Source: Blasia pusilla
Lineage: Eukaryota; Marchantiophyta; Marchantiopsida; Blasiales
Direction: 5' to 3'
Assembly: GCA_050084515.1 (NCBI GenBank)
Contig: CM114271.1
Span: 62,001-126,000 of the forward strand
DNA: 64,000 nucleotides
In this document: positions 39,825-53,093 of the stretch, in pieces
How positions within the stretch are numbered: position 1 is the stretch's first letter
Layout: each line of letters starts with the position of its first letter
Notes under the pieces: model-generated
Told to the model about the DNA's origin: nothing
Databases searched by the model: none
What the model saw: the letters and a program-made list of their open reading frames with translations, nothing else
Program-made: the position numbers and the translations under genes

Positions 39825-41544
39825 TGTAATATACAAGAGTTTCTATTTTACAGTCGTTTAATAAGTTCGATCCCCAAGAGGCATTCTTAGGGGATTGGAA
39901 GTGAATTCTCGCAAACTGTGAACTGAAACATTCCAAACACATCCAAAACCATGACATCTTGCCTCAATAACGAATTCCCTAAACCACGGCTGGACAAGCT
40001 ATCATCTAAATGCATACCCACGTGAAGTCAAGACAAGTATGATAAGGCACATATACCTAACCTGGTTCTTATCTCGATGGAGATCTCAATCATCACTAAC
40101 AATCCTCACCGATGTGGTCCAACGCTTCCAACGACATTCCTGAATGACAAATGTAACACACCCAACTTTAGATAATGACTCAATCCTTTGATATGTACAC
40201 TTCATCATGGCCCTGGTGTAATAAATGTTTCGAGCAAAGATCTAGACAAACAAACTATAAAGCTAATCTGCTGTGACTGACCATAGTATTTTACCTTACA
40301 CTCACATCAAATCAACAACTAAAGCAAGTGACTAACCTACGTGAAGGCGCAAGGAGAACAAGGAGAAGAGTGACGTAGAAGTAAGTACTTGGTAGGTCAA
40401 GGAGTGAATGTCTTGGTTCCCTTCGTGATATTTGAGTCTTACTTTGCTCTTGTACCTGATACACAACACTAGTTGAGCCAAATTCAACCAATTCCATGGT
40501 TGGCACGATATGTATATATATAAAAAAGAGTTCTAATGTATGGAAAGCAAGAAAGTGCTTGTTGCTCAGATGGGTGTAGAAAGACAAGCAAGTGAAGAAG
40601 TACTATATGAGAGGAGGAGACACTCTCATATAGTGTGAGTGTTGACTAAACAACGTGTTTGTCGGATCTTCCAAGTGTCATCCAAGAAACTATTCACGGA
40701 CCATCTACTTTACGTGATTGGGATCCCCAATAGACATTATTTACCACTATAGTAGTAGCTTTGGGCAATGAATCAAGGCTCTTGAATGTGTTGAACAATT
40801 CAGTGCTACGAGAATGAGAGAGAGAGAAAGACTATACTATCAAGAAGTGCGTGTTGTAGCCTTGCAACCATAGACCCCTCGCCTTGGTTGGACGGTGCTT
40901 GAGAGCGGGATGGGTGTAGAGAGAGAAGCAAGTGAAGAAGATACCTTGAACAATTCTGGTGCTACCAGCTTAGCAATATCAGCATATGCTCTTGCTATGA
41001 GGAATACGACTTTTGCGTAGGAAGCCAAGTAATGGCTAGATGCTTCATCCTCATCGTCACAAAAGGCGAGCAAAATCACAATGATCTGGGAACTCCAAGT
41101 CCAATCAAGAAGAGAGAGAGAGAGAATTCAAGCGGATGCCAAGGAGAGATTTAAGAAGTGAGATGTGAGCAGAAAACTTCACACTATTCAATTTGGAGAT
41201 CTTCTTCATGAAATCAATGTTCAACCAAACTTAAGACGAGCAGAATGTTGAGTGAAAAAAAAGCGTGCTTGCCTCTTTTATACAGCCCAACTTTAGAAAA
41301 GAGGTAATAAATAAAGATGACTTTATAAAAAGTAAAGTAGTGAGATTGGTACTTTAATGAAAAGTAAAAATACGCTTTGGTTGGTGGCTAGGTTAGTTGG
41401 GGTAATTTGGAAAATATCAAGTGGGTAAAGAGGATATTTTGGAAGAGATAAGAGGAAATCTACTTGTGTCAAAATATGATTGGCTAAGCCTTGAGAGGAA
41501 GCCATGTGGCACAAGATAAGATTAGCTCTATTTCTTACTCTTGT
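39825..41544. other. No gene recognised
   Basis: Small frames (40,587-40,312 and 41,079-40,840, both -) have no family signal. Runs of GAGAGA occur at 40,815-40,830 and 41,110-41,125. Nothing can be supported. Confidence 0.4.
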
Positions 41545-42240
41545 GGGTCTCTTGTGAGTATATAAAGAGGAGGGATCTTCAAGGGTTCATCATCTTCTAT
41601 TCCACATCTTGAGTCTTTCGTGTCACTGTTGAGGTGTATGATTTTGGGATTGCTTGCTCTTCCAATGAGAGTGGATCACCCCTCTTGGGAGAGTAACTTG
41701 ACCATGGTCTATTCTTTGAGAGATTTCTAGAGTGTGGTGTGTGTGGAGATGAGAGGTTTGTCACCTTAGAGGAGTTTAGTCATACTAAAATAGTGAATGT
41801 TTTGGCTTGTTTTCTTCCCCAATGAGAGTGGATTACCCCTCTTGGGAGAATAACTTCGCCAAAACCCATTCTTGAGGAGAGTAGAGAATGTTTGTCAAGC
41901 ATGGATAGGGGTGGAGCACGAGTTGTGCCCGACTTTCCTTTCTTTAATTCATACCATGTTAAGATACTCTTTGTAGATAGGCACTGGTTCACTCGCTATT
42001 TAGTTTATCACTTTGGGGAGGCGTTCATGATCTAGGTCATTCAATCTCCAACTCCGGTGATCCTTCCTATCGTCACATATGGAAGGACATGGGATTGTTC
42101 TTTGTATGTCCTTATAAAGCAATCCATGGACGTCAATAGGCCTGCTCAAGTAGGGTTTAATACTATTTGTGCTATCTTCCTCGTATATTAGCGTAAAATA
42201 GTTTATAGGGATTTTATACTTAGGAATTTCGGGGTCCGAT
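41545..42240 (+). promoter_or_regulatory. LTR-like promoter region
   Basis: GAGTATATAAAGAGGAGGGA (41,555-41,575) is a strong TATA box, followed by a transcribed-leader-like CATCATCTTC stretch. A motif CAATGAGAGTGGAT with C-CCCTCTTGGGAGA is present twice (about 41,663 and 41,818). This resembles the U3/R part of a plant LTR retrotransposon lying just upstream of the gag-like frame. No second LTR was found. Confidence 0.35.
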
Positions 42241-42487
42241 GTTACGAAGAAGTGATCGCCTCGGCACTTCCATTTGTGATACCTGTCATGAGAGAATGGA
42301 GAGTATACATAATAAATTTATATTGAAAAAGAGATCTTCTCAGAGAATTCATCTTGCATCGACCCCGTCTGCCGCAGCTAGAAGGCCTGCCCTTACTCGA
42401 AGAAAGGCTCTCGACACGACAAATGGTGCTTCCATTGAGAGATCTTTGAGGCTGTAGATTGTGTTTGCAAGTTGGAGTCTTATCAAG

Positions 42488-42900
42488 ATGACTACTTTTG
42501 GTAGTACTTCATTAATGGGAAGTGAGGGAGCTGAGGATCTTCTCCGAACTTTGACAACATTGTTGAGCCAACAAGGAGGAGTTCACATAGGAGAGCAAAG
42601 ATCAACAAGGGCTCTTCAAGCGATTCTAAAGAAGTTGGGGAGATTTGATGGGAGGAACATGGCTCAAATGTGAGTCCTCAGGATGAGGTACTTGGGATTC
42701 TTACTTGTGGATATGCGATTTTGACTCTGCATCAATGGCTTTGTTGGTTGGTGAGCATGGGCTTAAAAACTTGCTAAAGGAAGTGCGATGCATAAAAACG
42801 TGCTTCATAGCATCATTCTTGAGCACATGCGACTAAATCGCTGAAATTATTGTGCGTTGATTGGATGACTGAGGGCCTCTCCGTCAAAGAAAGTGAGCAA
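42488..42900 (+). pseudogene. Retrotransposon gag-like fragment
   Basis: The + frame from 42,488 reads MTTFGSTSLMGSEGAEDLLR and RALQAILKKLGRFDGRNMAQ, then TGA. L-x-K-L-G-R-F-D-G-x-N is like the start of gypsy-type Gag proteins (xFDGxNxxxFLxxY). Beyond the stop only short pieces are readable. With the LTR-like sequence upstream it suggests the 5' end of another LTR element. The assignment is by one motif. Confidence 0.35.
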
Positions 42901-42930
42901 ACCTTGAGAGAGTCAGGCCGAACAGCGTCA

Positions 42931-43058
42931 CGGGCTTCGACTACCCTCATACACCACACTATCACTTCTTTCTCCTACTACCGGGGTCTCGGGCCAAAAG
43001 AATATCGGGCTTCCGACTACCCTCACACACCACACTATCACTCCTTTCTCCTACTACA
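42931..43058. repeat. 75-bp duplication
   Basis: CGGGCTTC-GACTACCCTCA and CACACTATCAC-TC-TTTCTCC occur at 42,931 and again at 43,006, 75 bases apart. Confidence 0.85.
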
Positions 43059-44399
43059 AGCCGGTCCTCGCCCTCGATTGCTCTTCTCTATGTCTTCACC
43101 TTGCTTCGCCGCTTCACTGATCCTGTCCCCTCCCACCCTCTTGTGCTTTGCGCTCCTCCCTCTTGTGCTCTGCGCTCCGCTCTCTCACTTTCAAACAACC
43201 TCCTCTCAAGCTCCCTAGAGAGGGCGTGCAAGGCAAAAGCCCAGCCAAGATACGTAAGCTAACACTTCCCAGAGATCATCACAATAATAGGTAAATTGAA
43301 AAACGTTCCCGTTGTCAACTATTTTACCATTCTCTTCCTAGGGACAGACTGAGCATGAAGAGATGTTTGTTCACACTCCTCAGAAAGAAGTGAATACAGG
43401 TCGAGACATTGGATGCAAAATCTACTAATTCAAAGAGAGTTTTCAATCGGCTTTTGAATTTATCATTTGAGCAGAGATCCGATGTTTTTTGTAGCTTAAA
43501 GCTTACATGAAGGGACGTCATCTCACAAATTCTTGGGTGTATTATGACGATTAGAAATTAGAGCCATTATAGCCCACCATAGCTCAACTGTTCGGCAACG
43601 AGTAGTTGCTTTGATTCTCTCTAAATCTAAAGAGGAGGAGGCCAAAGGGCCAAATCCTTGGCAAGCAATTCTGGACTTCCTGCAAGCTCTATTCTATGGA
43701 TTGGCTCCGTTGGGTAAAAAGTACCACTCATCAATAGCTGCTATTACAACAATGCATTCTGGTGTGAAGAGCGATAGTGGACTTACCCGAATTTGAGGAT
43801 CCAACTCTCCTTGTGGAAGCTTTCTTGCTGGTCTAGACAAGGTACTTGATTCGGGCACGCACTATTCAATCGCCCTTTTGCATCATGCGATGTGTATAGC
43901 TGGGCGCACACTATCAACGTTCTCCGAGATGTGCAGTGAGAGGTTTCTTCTCAGAGTGAGGCGAAGATAGAAATGAACAAGAGAGAGAAAGGACACCCGA
44001 AACTGGAGTTTTTCTTGACTGACTCTATCCCTGCGCATTCAATCTGCATGCTTTACTTAGTAGGTTCTCCTCACCAACATCGCTACAACAGCTTCAAAGC
44101 TCAGTGCACTCAATCCATAGCTTAATCTACCATCACCATTCCTCGCATTCTCACTTGTTGTGGAGTTTGGGAGACACAGAACGCGGGAATGTGGAGGGTC
44201 TGAACCTCGGCAGTACGAATAAAACCGAGCAACACGAATGAGCCCAAGTTTTTGAATCTGACACATCAAGCCACCTCTGTCTAAACATGCCACATCAACC
44301 TAGGAAGTTGTAAATGTCCCACTCCAAACCTTCCTCCTCCTTGTTAACACCTCCTTTTCTAACCTCCACCCTCACCAAGCGTTCTAAGAACCTGGAGAC
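43059..44399. other. No gene recognised
   Basis: Short frames only (43,611-43,796 + and 44,293-44,057 -). No motif recognised. Confidence 0.35.
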
Positions 44400-45480
44400 T
44401 TTGCCCAAAGGGACACCCCAACACTAGGAACAAAGGGAAAAAGAAAAAAGTTGAAATAACCACACCCACATCGATTTAAAAATCGTAAACCCAAATTGGG
44501 GTGTTTCATTTTGGGGGGGAGCATGAGGGGTTCAAAAGCAGATCCAAACCGTTGAACTGGTGCCAAGATTTAATTCCGAGGTGTGTGCCAATTTTGATTG
44601 CCATCCAATGGTGGGATGAAAAGCTATGTCCATGTTAACCTCAGAAATCGCAAAACGCCCTATTCCTCCTTGGTCTGGTCGGTTTTTGTAGCCTCCACCC
44701 TCCATATGGTGCCCAAAGATCATAAGACTTCCTCCTGAATGGCAACCCTAACCCAAGAACAGAGGAAAAAAGAAAAAATTACAAATGAACACTCACACAT
44801 GGAATTAAAAATCTTAACCCTAAAAGTGATCTTTCATTTCTGGTTTGAGCACTGAGAGCTAACCAGCAGATCTGAACCGTTCAAGATGTGGAAGAATTTA
44901 AGACCTTGATGTGTGCCAGGTTTCATCACCATCCAATGGTGGGAGAGAAAATTAACTGCATGATACAATGAAAATGCCATCAGGACTAGAAACAATCTTA
45001 CTCGACGCCCTCTTCCTCCTTCTTGGCCTTGCTTTTTGTACCCTCCACCCTCCACATGGGGCCCAAAAATCATAAAACTTTTTATTGGATGGCAACCCTA
45101 ACCATCCAATGGTGGGAGAAAAAGGTAATTGCATGATACAATGAAAATGCCATCAAGACTAGAAACAATCCTACTCAAGGCGCTCTTCCTTCTTCTTGGC
45201 GTGTCTTTTTGTACCCTCCACCCTCCATAGGGGGCCCTAAAATCATAAAATATTCCTACTAGTGAACCCTTTACCGTGGAACAAAGGGCAAGAGAAAAAA
45301 CTTCATATGACCACTCACACATGGAATTAAAAATCATGAACCGTAAAGTGGTCTTTCCTTTTTGGTTTAAGAATGGAAAGCTAACTGCCAGATGTGAACC
45401 GTTGAAGCAGTGGAAGGATTTAGGACCTTGGCTTGTGTTAACTTTCACTGCTAAACGCAAGATGCAACAAATTTTTTAAA
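44400..45480. repeat. About 340-bp degenerate tandem repeat
   Basis: CCATCCAATGGTGGGA recurs at about 44,586, 44,932 and 45,102. CCCTCCACCCTCCA with GG-GCCC-AAA-ATCATAA recurs at about 44,692, 45,043 and 45,213. GGAATTAAAAATC recurs at about 44,803 and 45,330 with a relic near 44,474. The spacings indicate units of about 340-350 bases, one of them shortened to about 170. The overlapping - frames through it share the peptide MIFG-H-EGGGYK, which is a by-product of the repeat. Confidence 0.7.
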
Positions 45481-46878
45481 TCCATGATGACATGAAAATG
45501 GCAGAGAGACGTGGAACCTTCTCTTCATGCATGAGCCCTCTTTTAGTACATTTCCGCCTGAACCAAGGGTGCAAGAATGTTCAATTTTTTTCCCGAGGGG
45601 CAACCCAATCCTAGGAATGTAGGACATATAAATATTTATATATCCCAACAACATTAAAAGATACATTATCATTGGAGCATGAGACCACAAAAACACACTA
45701 GTCATTATTTATGACTCAGTATTACTAGGCAAGTGAAAGAAGTACGACTAGTCTTTACTAAAGGGTATTGATAACTACTTTAGTAATAAGTACATGACTA
45801 GGTGAGTTGTGCAACCGTGAAGGGAAGGGACTAATGATGTTACACATACATTCAATTTTTTTTCCTACTGCCCGTTGCATGTGAAACATTTTCTTGCTGC
45901 CCAGTTGCCACATGTCATATAGAGAAGTGTTTGCTAATCAAGAAGGCACTCTCCTATAATAATATAGATAGTAAGGTGCCCATTGTCACGTCTTTTAGGA
46001 TAGATTGGTGAGATCTAGTAGAGCGCCTTCGTGAGTAGTGGAGGACAAGCTCCGTAGGTCTAGGATGATCAACTGAGGCCTTGAGAAACTTGAGAGAGCA
46101 TGTTTCCCCTTCGTTTCGGCTCATTTGGAGCCATATTGAGGAACTTACTATTTCAGGTAAGTACCATTTTGAGTATATGATCAACTTTCTATTTTGTTAA
46201 GTGGCCCTTGACCTCCTACATCAAATCAAGAGCCAAAGAGGTGACTTGGGAGCATAGGTTAACATGGAGAGAGCTTGGGAGAGGGAGGGGATACTTCAAG
46301 GAGAGAGAGCTTGAGAGCTCATTCTCTCTTTGTTGAACCTCTTGGGATGAGGCGGCGGAGCTATGGTCTTTCTTGCCTTGTGTGTGTAACCCAAACCTCT
46401 CATTAGGAGAGTGGGTTTGGTTTGACATTGAGTAAGACATGTGAGAACTATGGTGTTGTGAGAGAGATTGGATCATATTTTACAAAGAGAGAATGAGTGA
46501 GTGAGAGAGCTTCATGGGGGAGCTTGTTGGTCACTCGTTGGTTTGGCAAGTTGGGGATCGTATTCCCCGTTCAGCGGTTCATGGGAGTGCTCACCGGCGT
46601 CAGAGCCGCTTACTTGTGATGTTTCCTTTGCCGATTTTTCGTGGGGAAGAGTGACACGCGGAAGTGCTGCCCAATTTTCGATAGGAATTGAGTATGGGGC
46701 GGATTGCTCCATGCCGGTGCTCTCATGAGCATCATGTAGCTTCCTTATTTGTCTTCTTATAGGTTTTATATTTTCTGGGGGAGAAATCAGCGCAGAAGCG
46801 TTGCCAAATTTTGTGTATTAGAAAGAGACATTGGGTTTTACGACAATCCCCTTCTGTTATTACTCGAATGTTTGATTC
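45481..46878. other. No gene recognised; contains second copy of a dispersed repeat
   Basis: 45,814-45,960 matches 13,931-14,046. 46,290-46,320 and 46,460-46,510 are GAGAGA-rich. The right long direct repeat begins at 46,879 only because the left copy starts at the window edge, so the true boundary may lie further left. Confidence 0.4.
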
Positions 46879-48329
46879 AAAATATTTCTTGACGCCATTG
46901 TAAATTGCAAAGTTATGCATGCTTTGCAACAAACAATGCACAATTTGGAGATGCGAGCAAAAATTTATGGTCAATCTTGCAAAACTTCCATTGCTAGGCA
47001 TTTTTTAGGGTTAAATTGTTCAAACCCTAAACCAGCCGCCGTCGTCATACTCACCATCAACGGTCAACCATCATCATCGATGGTGAACCATCACCATCAA
47101 CGTTCAACTTTCACCATCAACGGTCCGCCGTCACCATCAACATCAATGGTCCACCGTCCACCGTCGGCCGCTGTCGCCGCCTACGCCGCCGAGAGCGTTC
47201 GCCGTTGTCCACCCTTTGGTTGCCATTTTTGCCATTACGAAGTGGAGGGTCTTCCACGAGGACCGTTGATTCTTTCACTTGCGCCGCCATCACGTACTTT
47301 GTTTTGGCCGCCACCGTCATTGTAGTTTCGTCATCAAGCAGTGATGGCAGATGACCTCGGGTTATGGTTTTTTAGTTTTCATTTCATGCTGCTATGCTGT
47401 AATTGGTAGCCGCTTAACAAAAATCGAGTACCATACCGTGATGCCCGTAGCGCGAATCGGGCGCCGATTGGCGTGCCCGTGCCGCGGGTGGCACCCGCAT
47501 CCGTCTTGACGCGGAGCGCTCCTTCACTAAGGATCGAGCGTGTGAATTGCTGATTGAGGAGGGTGCGGGCAAGTGCCGCACTCCATTACGAGTTCCATGT
47601 CATTAAGAGCTATTCCGTGCCGTACTAGACCGCAGACTGCACCGTACATCGAGGAGGTTTGAGGGGCGTCAATACGAGAGGAGTCCAACTTTCCGATTGG
47701 AGAGTTGTCTTCACAACCAAAGTTGGGGTCGAGATTTGCGGTTGTCGAGGAGCGACATCGATATTATTGTCAAGTTACCTATTCGGTCTCTTGCCGCACG
47801 TGTGAGTGATTTTTGGGTATTGGGAAGTTATTTGGGATATTGTTTCGTGCGATCTTTGAGAGCATCAATGATGTATGGATTTGGGGACATAGAGCGTGTG
47901 TGGGATGTCGAGTTAAGGATGGTTTGTCGATGAGATGGTAGATGAGTTGATTTGCCGGACGCGCGCTTGTTGTCGTACAACACACGTCTTCGAGAGAGTG
48001 TAGATTGGGTGCCGCATGTTTAGTTTTAGTGATTGAGGGATGGATCCTGATCAGAGTCGATGGGTCCTGATCAGAGTTTATGGAGAGTTGGTGATGTTGT
48101 TAGTATGCAGGCACGGAGGGCGATGGGAGAAGTGAGTGCGACGATTGCTGATGCTCAAGAGGGGCATGTGTCGAGCACGTTGTTGGGGCGCCACCATTGA
48201 GTACCAAGCTCCTTTATTTTCTGCTTCCGATGTTATGACGCGTTGGGAGGTACGCCCGCCCAGTTTTTTAGCCGGGCGCTACACTATGTGAGCGTGGAGT
48301 TGGAGTTCTTGCATCACGTTCAAAGGTGA

Positions 48330-49160
48330 TTGTAGAGGAGGTGCCCTTGGAGCGGATGCTCGGGCGGTCCACGTCAGATTCATGGCAGGCTCCGGCTGCT
48401 AGGATGGCAGAGATGCCCGCTAGACCGCGATAAGCGTGCCATGGCTTCTCCTAGTGTTGTGTTGCTTGATAACCAGGGAGAGGTCTTCCAATTGGTGAGT
48501 CACGTAGGAAGAGCTTTTAGTCCGCAGCGTGTCTTATTGGATTCAGGAGCGCAACCCTTGATGTTGGGGAATGTGTCATTGAGAATTGGGATTGCGAGAG
48601 CCGATGTGGAGCGTTGTCCATTCCGGATAAAGACATCATTGGATGGAGCTAGTACCACACGATATATCATCCGACAAGAGGTCATGGTGAGGATTCGGCT
48701 CGAGACATCCCTGAGATGAGTCGGTGGTGCGAGCCAAGGCAATCTTCGATGTAGAGTCCCTCGACGTCTTGGTTGGTAGAGCGATGTCATACCCGATGGG
48801 GTTTTCCGTGGATTACTTGGGAGGAGTCGGCATCTTACGGACCAGGATGGCGATCCGCGTGATAGGCACCTTAGCTCATTACCCGTTCGATTCATAGGTG
48901 CAATGATCGAGCGATGGCCGGGAGATGGCGACCTTAGCAGCATTTAGCAGTGCCATCACTTGGACTAGTGATTTGATTGAGGGACATGTCCATGGAGAGG
49001 ATACTCCCGTTCCTAAAATTTTTATGGAGAGGAGTGTCATGGTAGCCGCATTAGTCCATGGAGGAGAGGTGTTGCTTTGGGGCTCAAGCTGGAGGAGCCG
49101 TTGCTTAGCGGTGAGCATGTGCACCGTGTGGAGCAAGACGTTGCACTAGAGTGTGACAAG
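48330..49160 (+). pseudogene. Gypsy aspartic protease (right copy)
   Basis: RVLLDSGAQPLMLGNVS is kept (about 48,528-48,580). The following strand is shifted by small indels (RIGIARADVERC instead of RELGLTRADVERC; the YDVLVG block reads with changes). The open frame 48,441-48,719 stops early. 48,925-49,149 covers the linker towards the methyltransferase. Confidence 0.75.
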
Positions 49161-49189
49161 TTAGAGGAACCCTAGGTAGACAGATAGAT

Positions 49190-50170
49190 CCCTTTGGATA
49201 CCACCCCGATTGTGTGGTGCATCCCAAAGGAGGGTATTCGAGTTTTGGATCTCTTTGGAGGGATCAACAATGGGTTAGCTGTTGTTTTGCATTTGGAGTG
49301 AGGCAAAGACAATACGTGTATGTGGAGATTCATGATGTTGCGAGGCGCGCTTCACTTCACCATGTGGCATAGTTATGCCTCCGTTTTCCCGACTTGTTGT
49401 CTGCGTCCGCCATTTAGGGCTACCAAAGTTCCCTACCGAGGGACATTTCATTGTTGGGGGCGCATAGATTTGGTCATTGCTGGTTGGCCGTGCTAGGGAA
49501 AATCGAGTGTTGGACGAGGTAGCGGGCTAGCTGACACTCGGTCCATGTTATTTTGGGAGATGATGCGGATCTTGCAATATTTACAGGAGCATGAGCCTTG
49601 TTCTTCAGCATAAATTTTGGAGAATGTGCATTTCGATTGGGCGATTCGAGGTCCCGGGTGGTGACGAGTGCACATCAGGTGCGCGCATGGACCGACCCGA
49701 CAGTGTTGTTAGATACGGCGAGTATAGGTTCTAGAGCACACCACCCACATCTTTAGTGGACCAACTTGGAACCACATGAGGTGTTGCGGAGGGCTTATGC
49801 AAGAGTGGAGTGTCCCTCCGATTTTTTGGTGGATTCTATATTGGATCCAGGCCGTCGATCACAGGCAGTGAGGCATGATGATCGACCGCCGTTGATTGTG
49901 GTCAACAAGATTGGCATGCCACGAGCAGCCTTTCCCATATTGGTGAGTTTTCCCGCTTCCTATGCATTCAAGGAGGCCAGACCTAGCTTGGTTTGGGATG
50001 ACCAGGTACAGAGGTTGGTGGAGCCCAACGCCGATTAGCGATAGCAAGTGATGGGATTCCCCACAGGAGTGACGCTAATATCGTCACTATCGGAGGCATC
50101 ACGACGTTATGTCTTGGGTCAGGCGATGGATTTGAACTGCTTGACATGGATTTTTAGCTTATGAGTAGGT
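49190..50170 (+). pseudogene. C5 DNA methyltransferase domain (right copy)
   Basis: RVLDLFGGINNGLA, IAGWPC plus TAG, SMLFWEMMRILQYLQ and ILENV as in the left copy. The 49,766-50,038 frame joins two pieces that are out of frame on the left: EPHEVLRRAYARVECPSDFL, VDSILDPGRRS and DDRPPLIVVNKIGMPRAAFP. Near 50,100 SEASRRYVLGQAMDLNCLTW is intact. It supports the reading of the left copy. Confidence 0.85.
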
Positions 50171-50519
50171 GAGCAACCTTGTTTGAGGATGCGAAAAATC
50201 ATAAAAGTTGTGTTGGTGAGCCCCATGCCTATCGAGACGGTTGAGGCAGTGGTTCGGGGCAAGGCCGAGGAGATCGACACACCGGGGATGATTGGGAGAG
50301 ACACCCTTGGACTTCTTGGGATGTTTTGCGTGATCGCCAGAGATGGTAGCCCAAAGATTGAGCGTGGTTTAGGGTACTACAAATGGAGATCCGATTTTGC
50401 GGTTGGTTGCAAGGGAGCAGTTGAGTTTTGTTGTCGAGACAGGGTTGCATAATAGCAACCACTAATATCCGCGGGGAGAGTCTACCGTAGTCACGATGGA
50501 GACTTGGGAGCCAAATATG

Positions 50520-50973
50520 GGCCCTAAGTGACAGGAGGAGAGTGGCATCGAAAACACCAGTTCCTTAGGAGTTATAGGAGATGTTTTGCATTTAGTATGC
50601 ATGATTTGGGTACTGTTGAAGGGTCAGGGATCCGCATTGAGTTGTCAGTGACACGCCGATCTTCCAACAACCCTATAGGCATAGTGACATGGAGAGGGCT
50701 CTAATTCAAAGTAGGAGCCATGACTTGGTTGAGTAGGACTAATGGAGATGTCGCATGGAGAGTATGCATCACACCTTTGTCATGCTCGCCAAGAAGCTAC
50801 ATCCAGGCAAGTGCAAGTTCTTCTATGACCAAATTGAATACTTGGGTCATGCGATATACCCAGGGGGCCTTGGTGTGCAACAGACAAAGGTAGAGGCTAT
50901 TTCACGCATTCCACACCCTATAGATGTGAGTCAAGTTCGTGCATTCATGGGATTGGCGAACTTCTATCGATGA
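50520..50973 (+). pseudogene. Gypsy reverse transcriptase without core (right copy)
   Basis: The same in-frame deletion: MLAKKLHPGKCKFFYDQIEY at about 50,780-50,840. Upstream frames differ by small indels from the left copy. It ends at TGA 50,971-50,973 (FYR-stop). Confidence 0.85.
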
Positions 50974-51461
50974 TACATCAAGGGTTCCGGTTTGATTGCG
51001 AAGCCGCTAACCTTGATGATCAAGGTGGATTAGGAGGGCCTTTGGGGGATGAGCAAGAGAAAGGATATCGATACTCAGGATGATTGATGTCTGCGCCCAT
51101 ATTTAGGAGACTGATCAGGGGGCGTCCTTTCAAATTGCATACAGATTGGAGCATGTTGGGGCTTGGAGCCATGCTCACCCAACATGACGATGATGGAAGA
51201 GAGCTTGTGGTGGCTTATGCTAGTCGCTCAAACAACGCTGCAAAGTCTAGCTTGTATGAGGGTGAGTGCTTGGCTGCAATGTGGGCTATCGCACATTTCA
51301 GATATTATCTATTTGGCATTCCCTTTACCATCATTATTGATCATCAGCCACTTAAGTGGTTGATGGAGTCCGACAAGCTTATAGGGAAGCTTGCAAGGTG
51401 GGCTCTTTTGTTGCAGGAGTATGACTTCCAGGTGGTGCATAGACCCAGGACGCTCAACTAG
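50974..51461 (+). pseudogene. Gypsy RNase H (right copy)
   Basis: The frame 51,084-51,461 equals the left copy except Val to Met (GLGAMLTQ). The stop TAG at 51,459 stands at the expected glutamine, as on the left. Confidence 0.88.
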
Positions 51462-51474
51462 GATGTAGATGGTT

Positions 51475-52742
51475 TGAGCCGTAACCCATGCCCGAGTCAG
51501 CGAGATGCGAATGGAGCTCGTTGGCATAGTGAGAGTGATGAGGAGTTGGTGCCAGGATAGCTTGCGTCAACCTATTTGGGCTTGTTGGCTATGGAGAGCC
51601 AAATTGCTGAGACTTCGATGGCGAGGTTTGATGGAGAATCCTTAGATCTAGAGGCCGGTGAGGAGACGACATGTGGCCGAGACATTCGACGATGGAGTGG
51701 TCTTGGAGTATCTGTGTACTGGCAGCGTCGCGAGCACAGTGGATGCGAGAGAGTGGGATCAGATCCTACAACAAGCCAGATGGTTCGGGTGGGAGGGCAC
51801 ACATGTGTTGCGAGTGTGGGAGGATGGTAGAATGTGTGTAGTGCCTCATCCTTTGTAGAGAGCACGTTTGGTGCGTCATGCCCATGAGAAGTTGGGTCAT
51901 TTTGGAGTGAAGCGGACGTACAGCTTGCTCCAAATTCAGTATTGGTGTCGAGGCATGCACACTAACGTTCAATAGTTTGTTGCCACATGCATGGTGTGTG
52001 ATCGAGTTCAAGCATCATTCAATGCTTCGACTCTAGAATTGCATCCACTTCACATCATGGGTTTAGGTTAGAGATGGAGTTTGGATTTTTCAAGACCTTT
52101 GCCTTTGACGGAGCGCCATAGTCGTTATATGGTAGTCATGGTCGAGCACTTCTTGGAGTGGATAGAGTTGGTTGTATTTCTTGACAAAGCAAGTGAGGGA
52201 GTAACGTATGCCTTCCTAGATCAAGTGTTGAGTCATTTTGGCACACCACCTAAGGTGTTGACAGACTAGGGTACAGAGTTCCGTGGGGAGTTTCAGGCCT
52301 TGTGTGATCAGGCACTGATCGACCACAGGAATACTTCGCGAGATCATCCTGAGGCGGATGAACTAGCGGAGCGGGTTGTGTAGATGGTGAAGAGAGGACT
52401 ACGCAAGTATGGTTTGCAGAGAGGTCACCTAGGAGATTGGGACCTTCAGTTGCCATGGTTGGCGATGGGATATAGATTTTGCAGGCAGGCATCCTTAACG
52501 TCTTTCTCACTGTACTTGTTGCTTTATGGCCGAGAGCCAGATTTACCTATGGCCATTTGTCGAGATGTTGGTGAGGTGTTGAACGTTGATGACCCTGATG
52601 TATGGATGCGAGCATGTTCTTAGAGGGCTCAGTTGTTTTGGAGAGTGATGCCCTTAGCTTTTGAGAGCTTGGCCATTGCGCAATATCAAGATACGTTGAG
52701 GTATGCGACTATCCGGAGGATCATCAGGGAGATTACGTCTAC
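51475..52742 (+). pseudogene. Gypsy integrase (right copy)
   Basis: HHCC finger (about 51,872-52,010) and DD35E core (WSLDFSRPLP, TD-stop-GTEF, DELAERVV) as on the left, with the same five TAG stops. One difference in the core: HRNTSRDHP is encoded from CACAGGAAT here and CACCGCAAT on the left, which are synonymous. Confidence 0.88.
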
Positions 52743-53093
52743 TTGCAACAGACGGCACCCACGACATTTGAGGTGACTCCAGGGCGCACCATCTTGAGAG
52801 TGCGTCAGGTTTTCCCATCCCGTGTTCTCTTATTGGAGGGACATGATGGTATGGTTTGGAAGGACCATGTGCGTAATTTTTTGCCATGTCATCTTCGAAA
52901 CATTGACGGTATAGTTGATCCAAGCTTAGCAGTAGTTCTTGTAGACTTGTGGTGTATGTTGTTTGGCTCCGCCCGTGGTGCAACCACTATGCTAGTCTAT
53001 GATGGGTGTTCGAGAGTATGGCATATGGCATGTTTGACGCCACCTCTCACTAGGGTTCCTCAGGGACGATGGATGTGTCCCAGATGTATATAG
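52743..53093 (+). pseudogene. Gypsy pol tail with PHD finger (right copy)
   Basis: 116 codons, the same as 5,911-6,261 apart from QQTAP and TPGRT at the start. PHD ligands are from about 52,953 to 53,090, with the same two lost cysteines (Phe and Tyr). Here the frame continues more cleanly from the integrase (EITSTCNRR region), supporting the PHD finger as part of pol. Confidence 0.8.
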
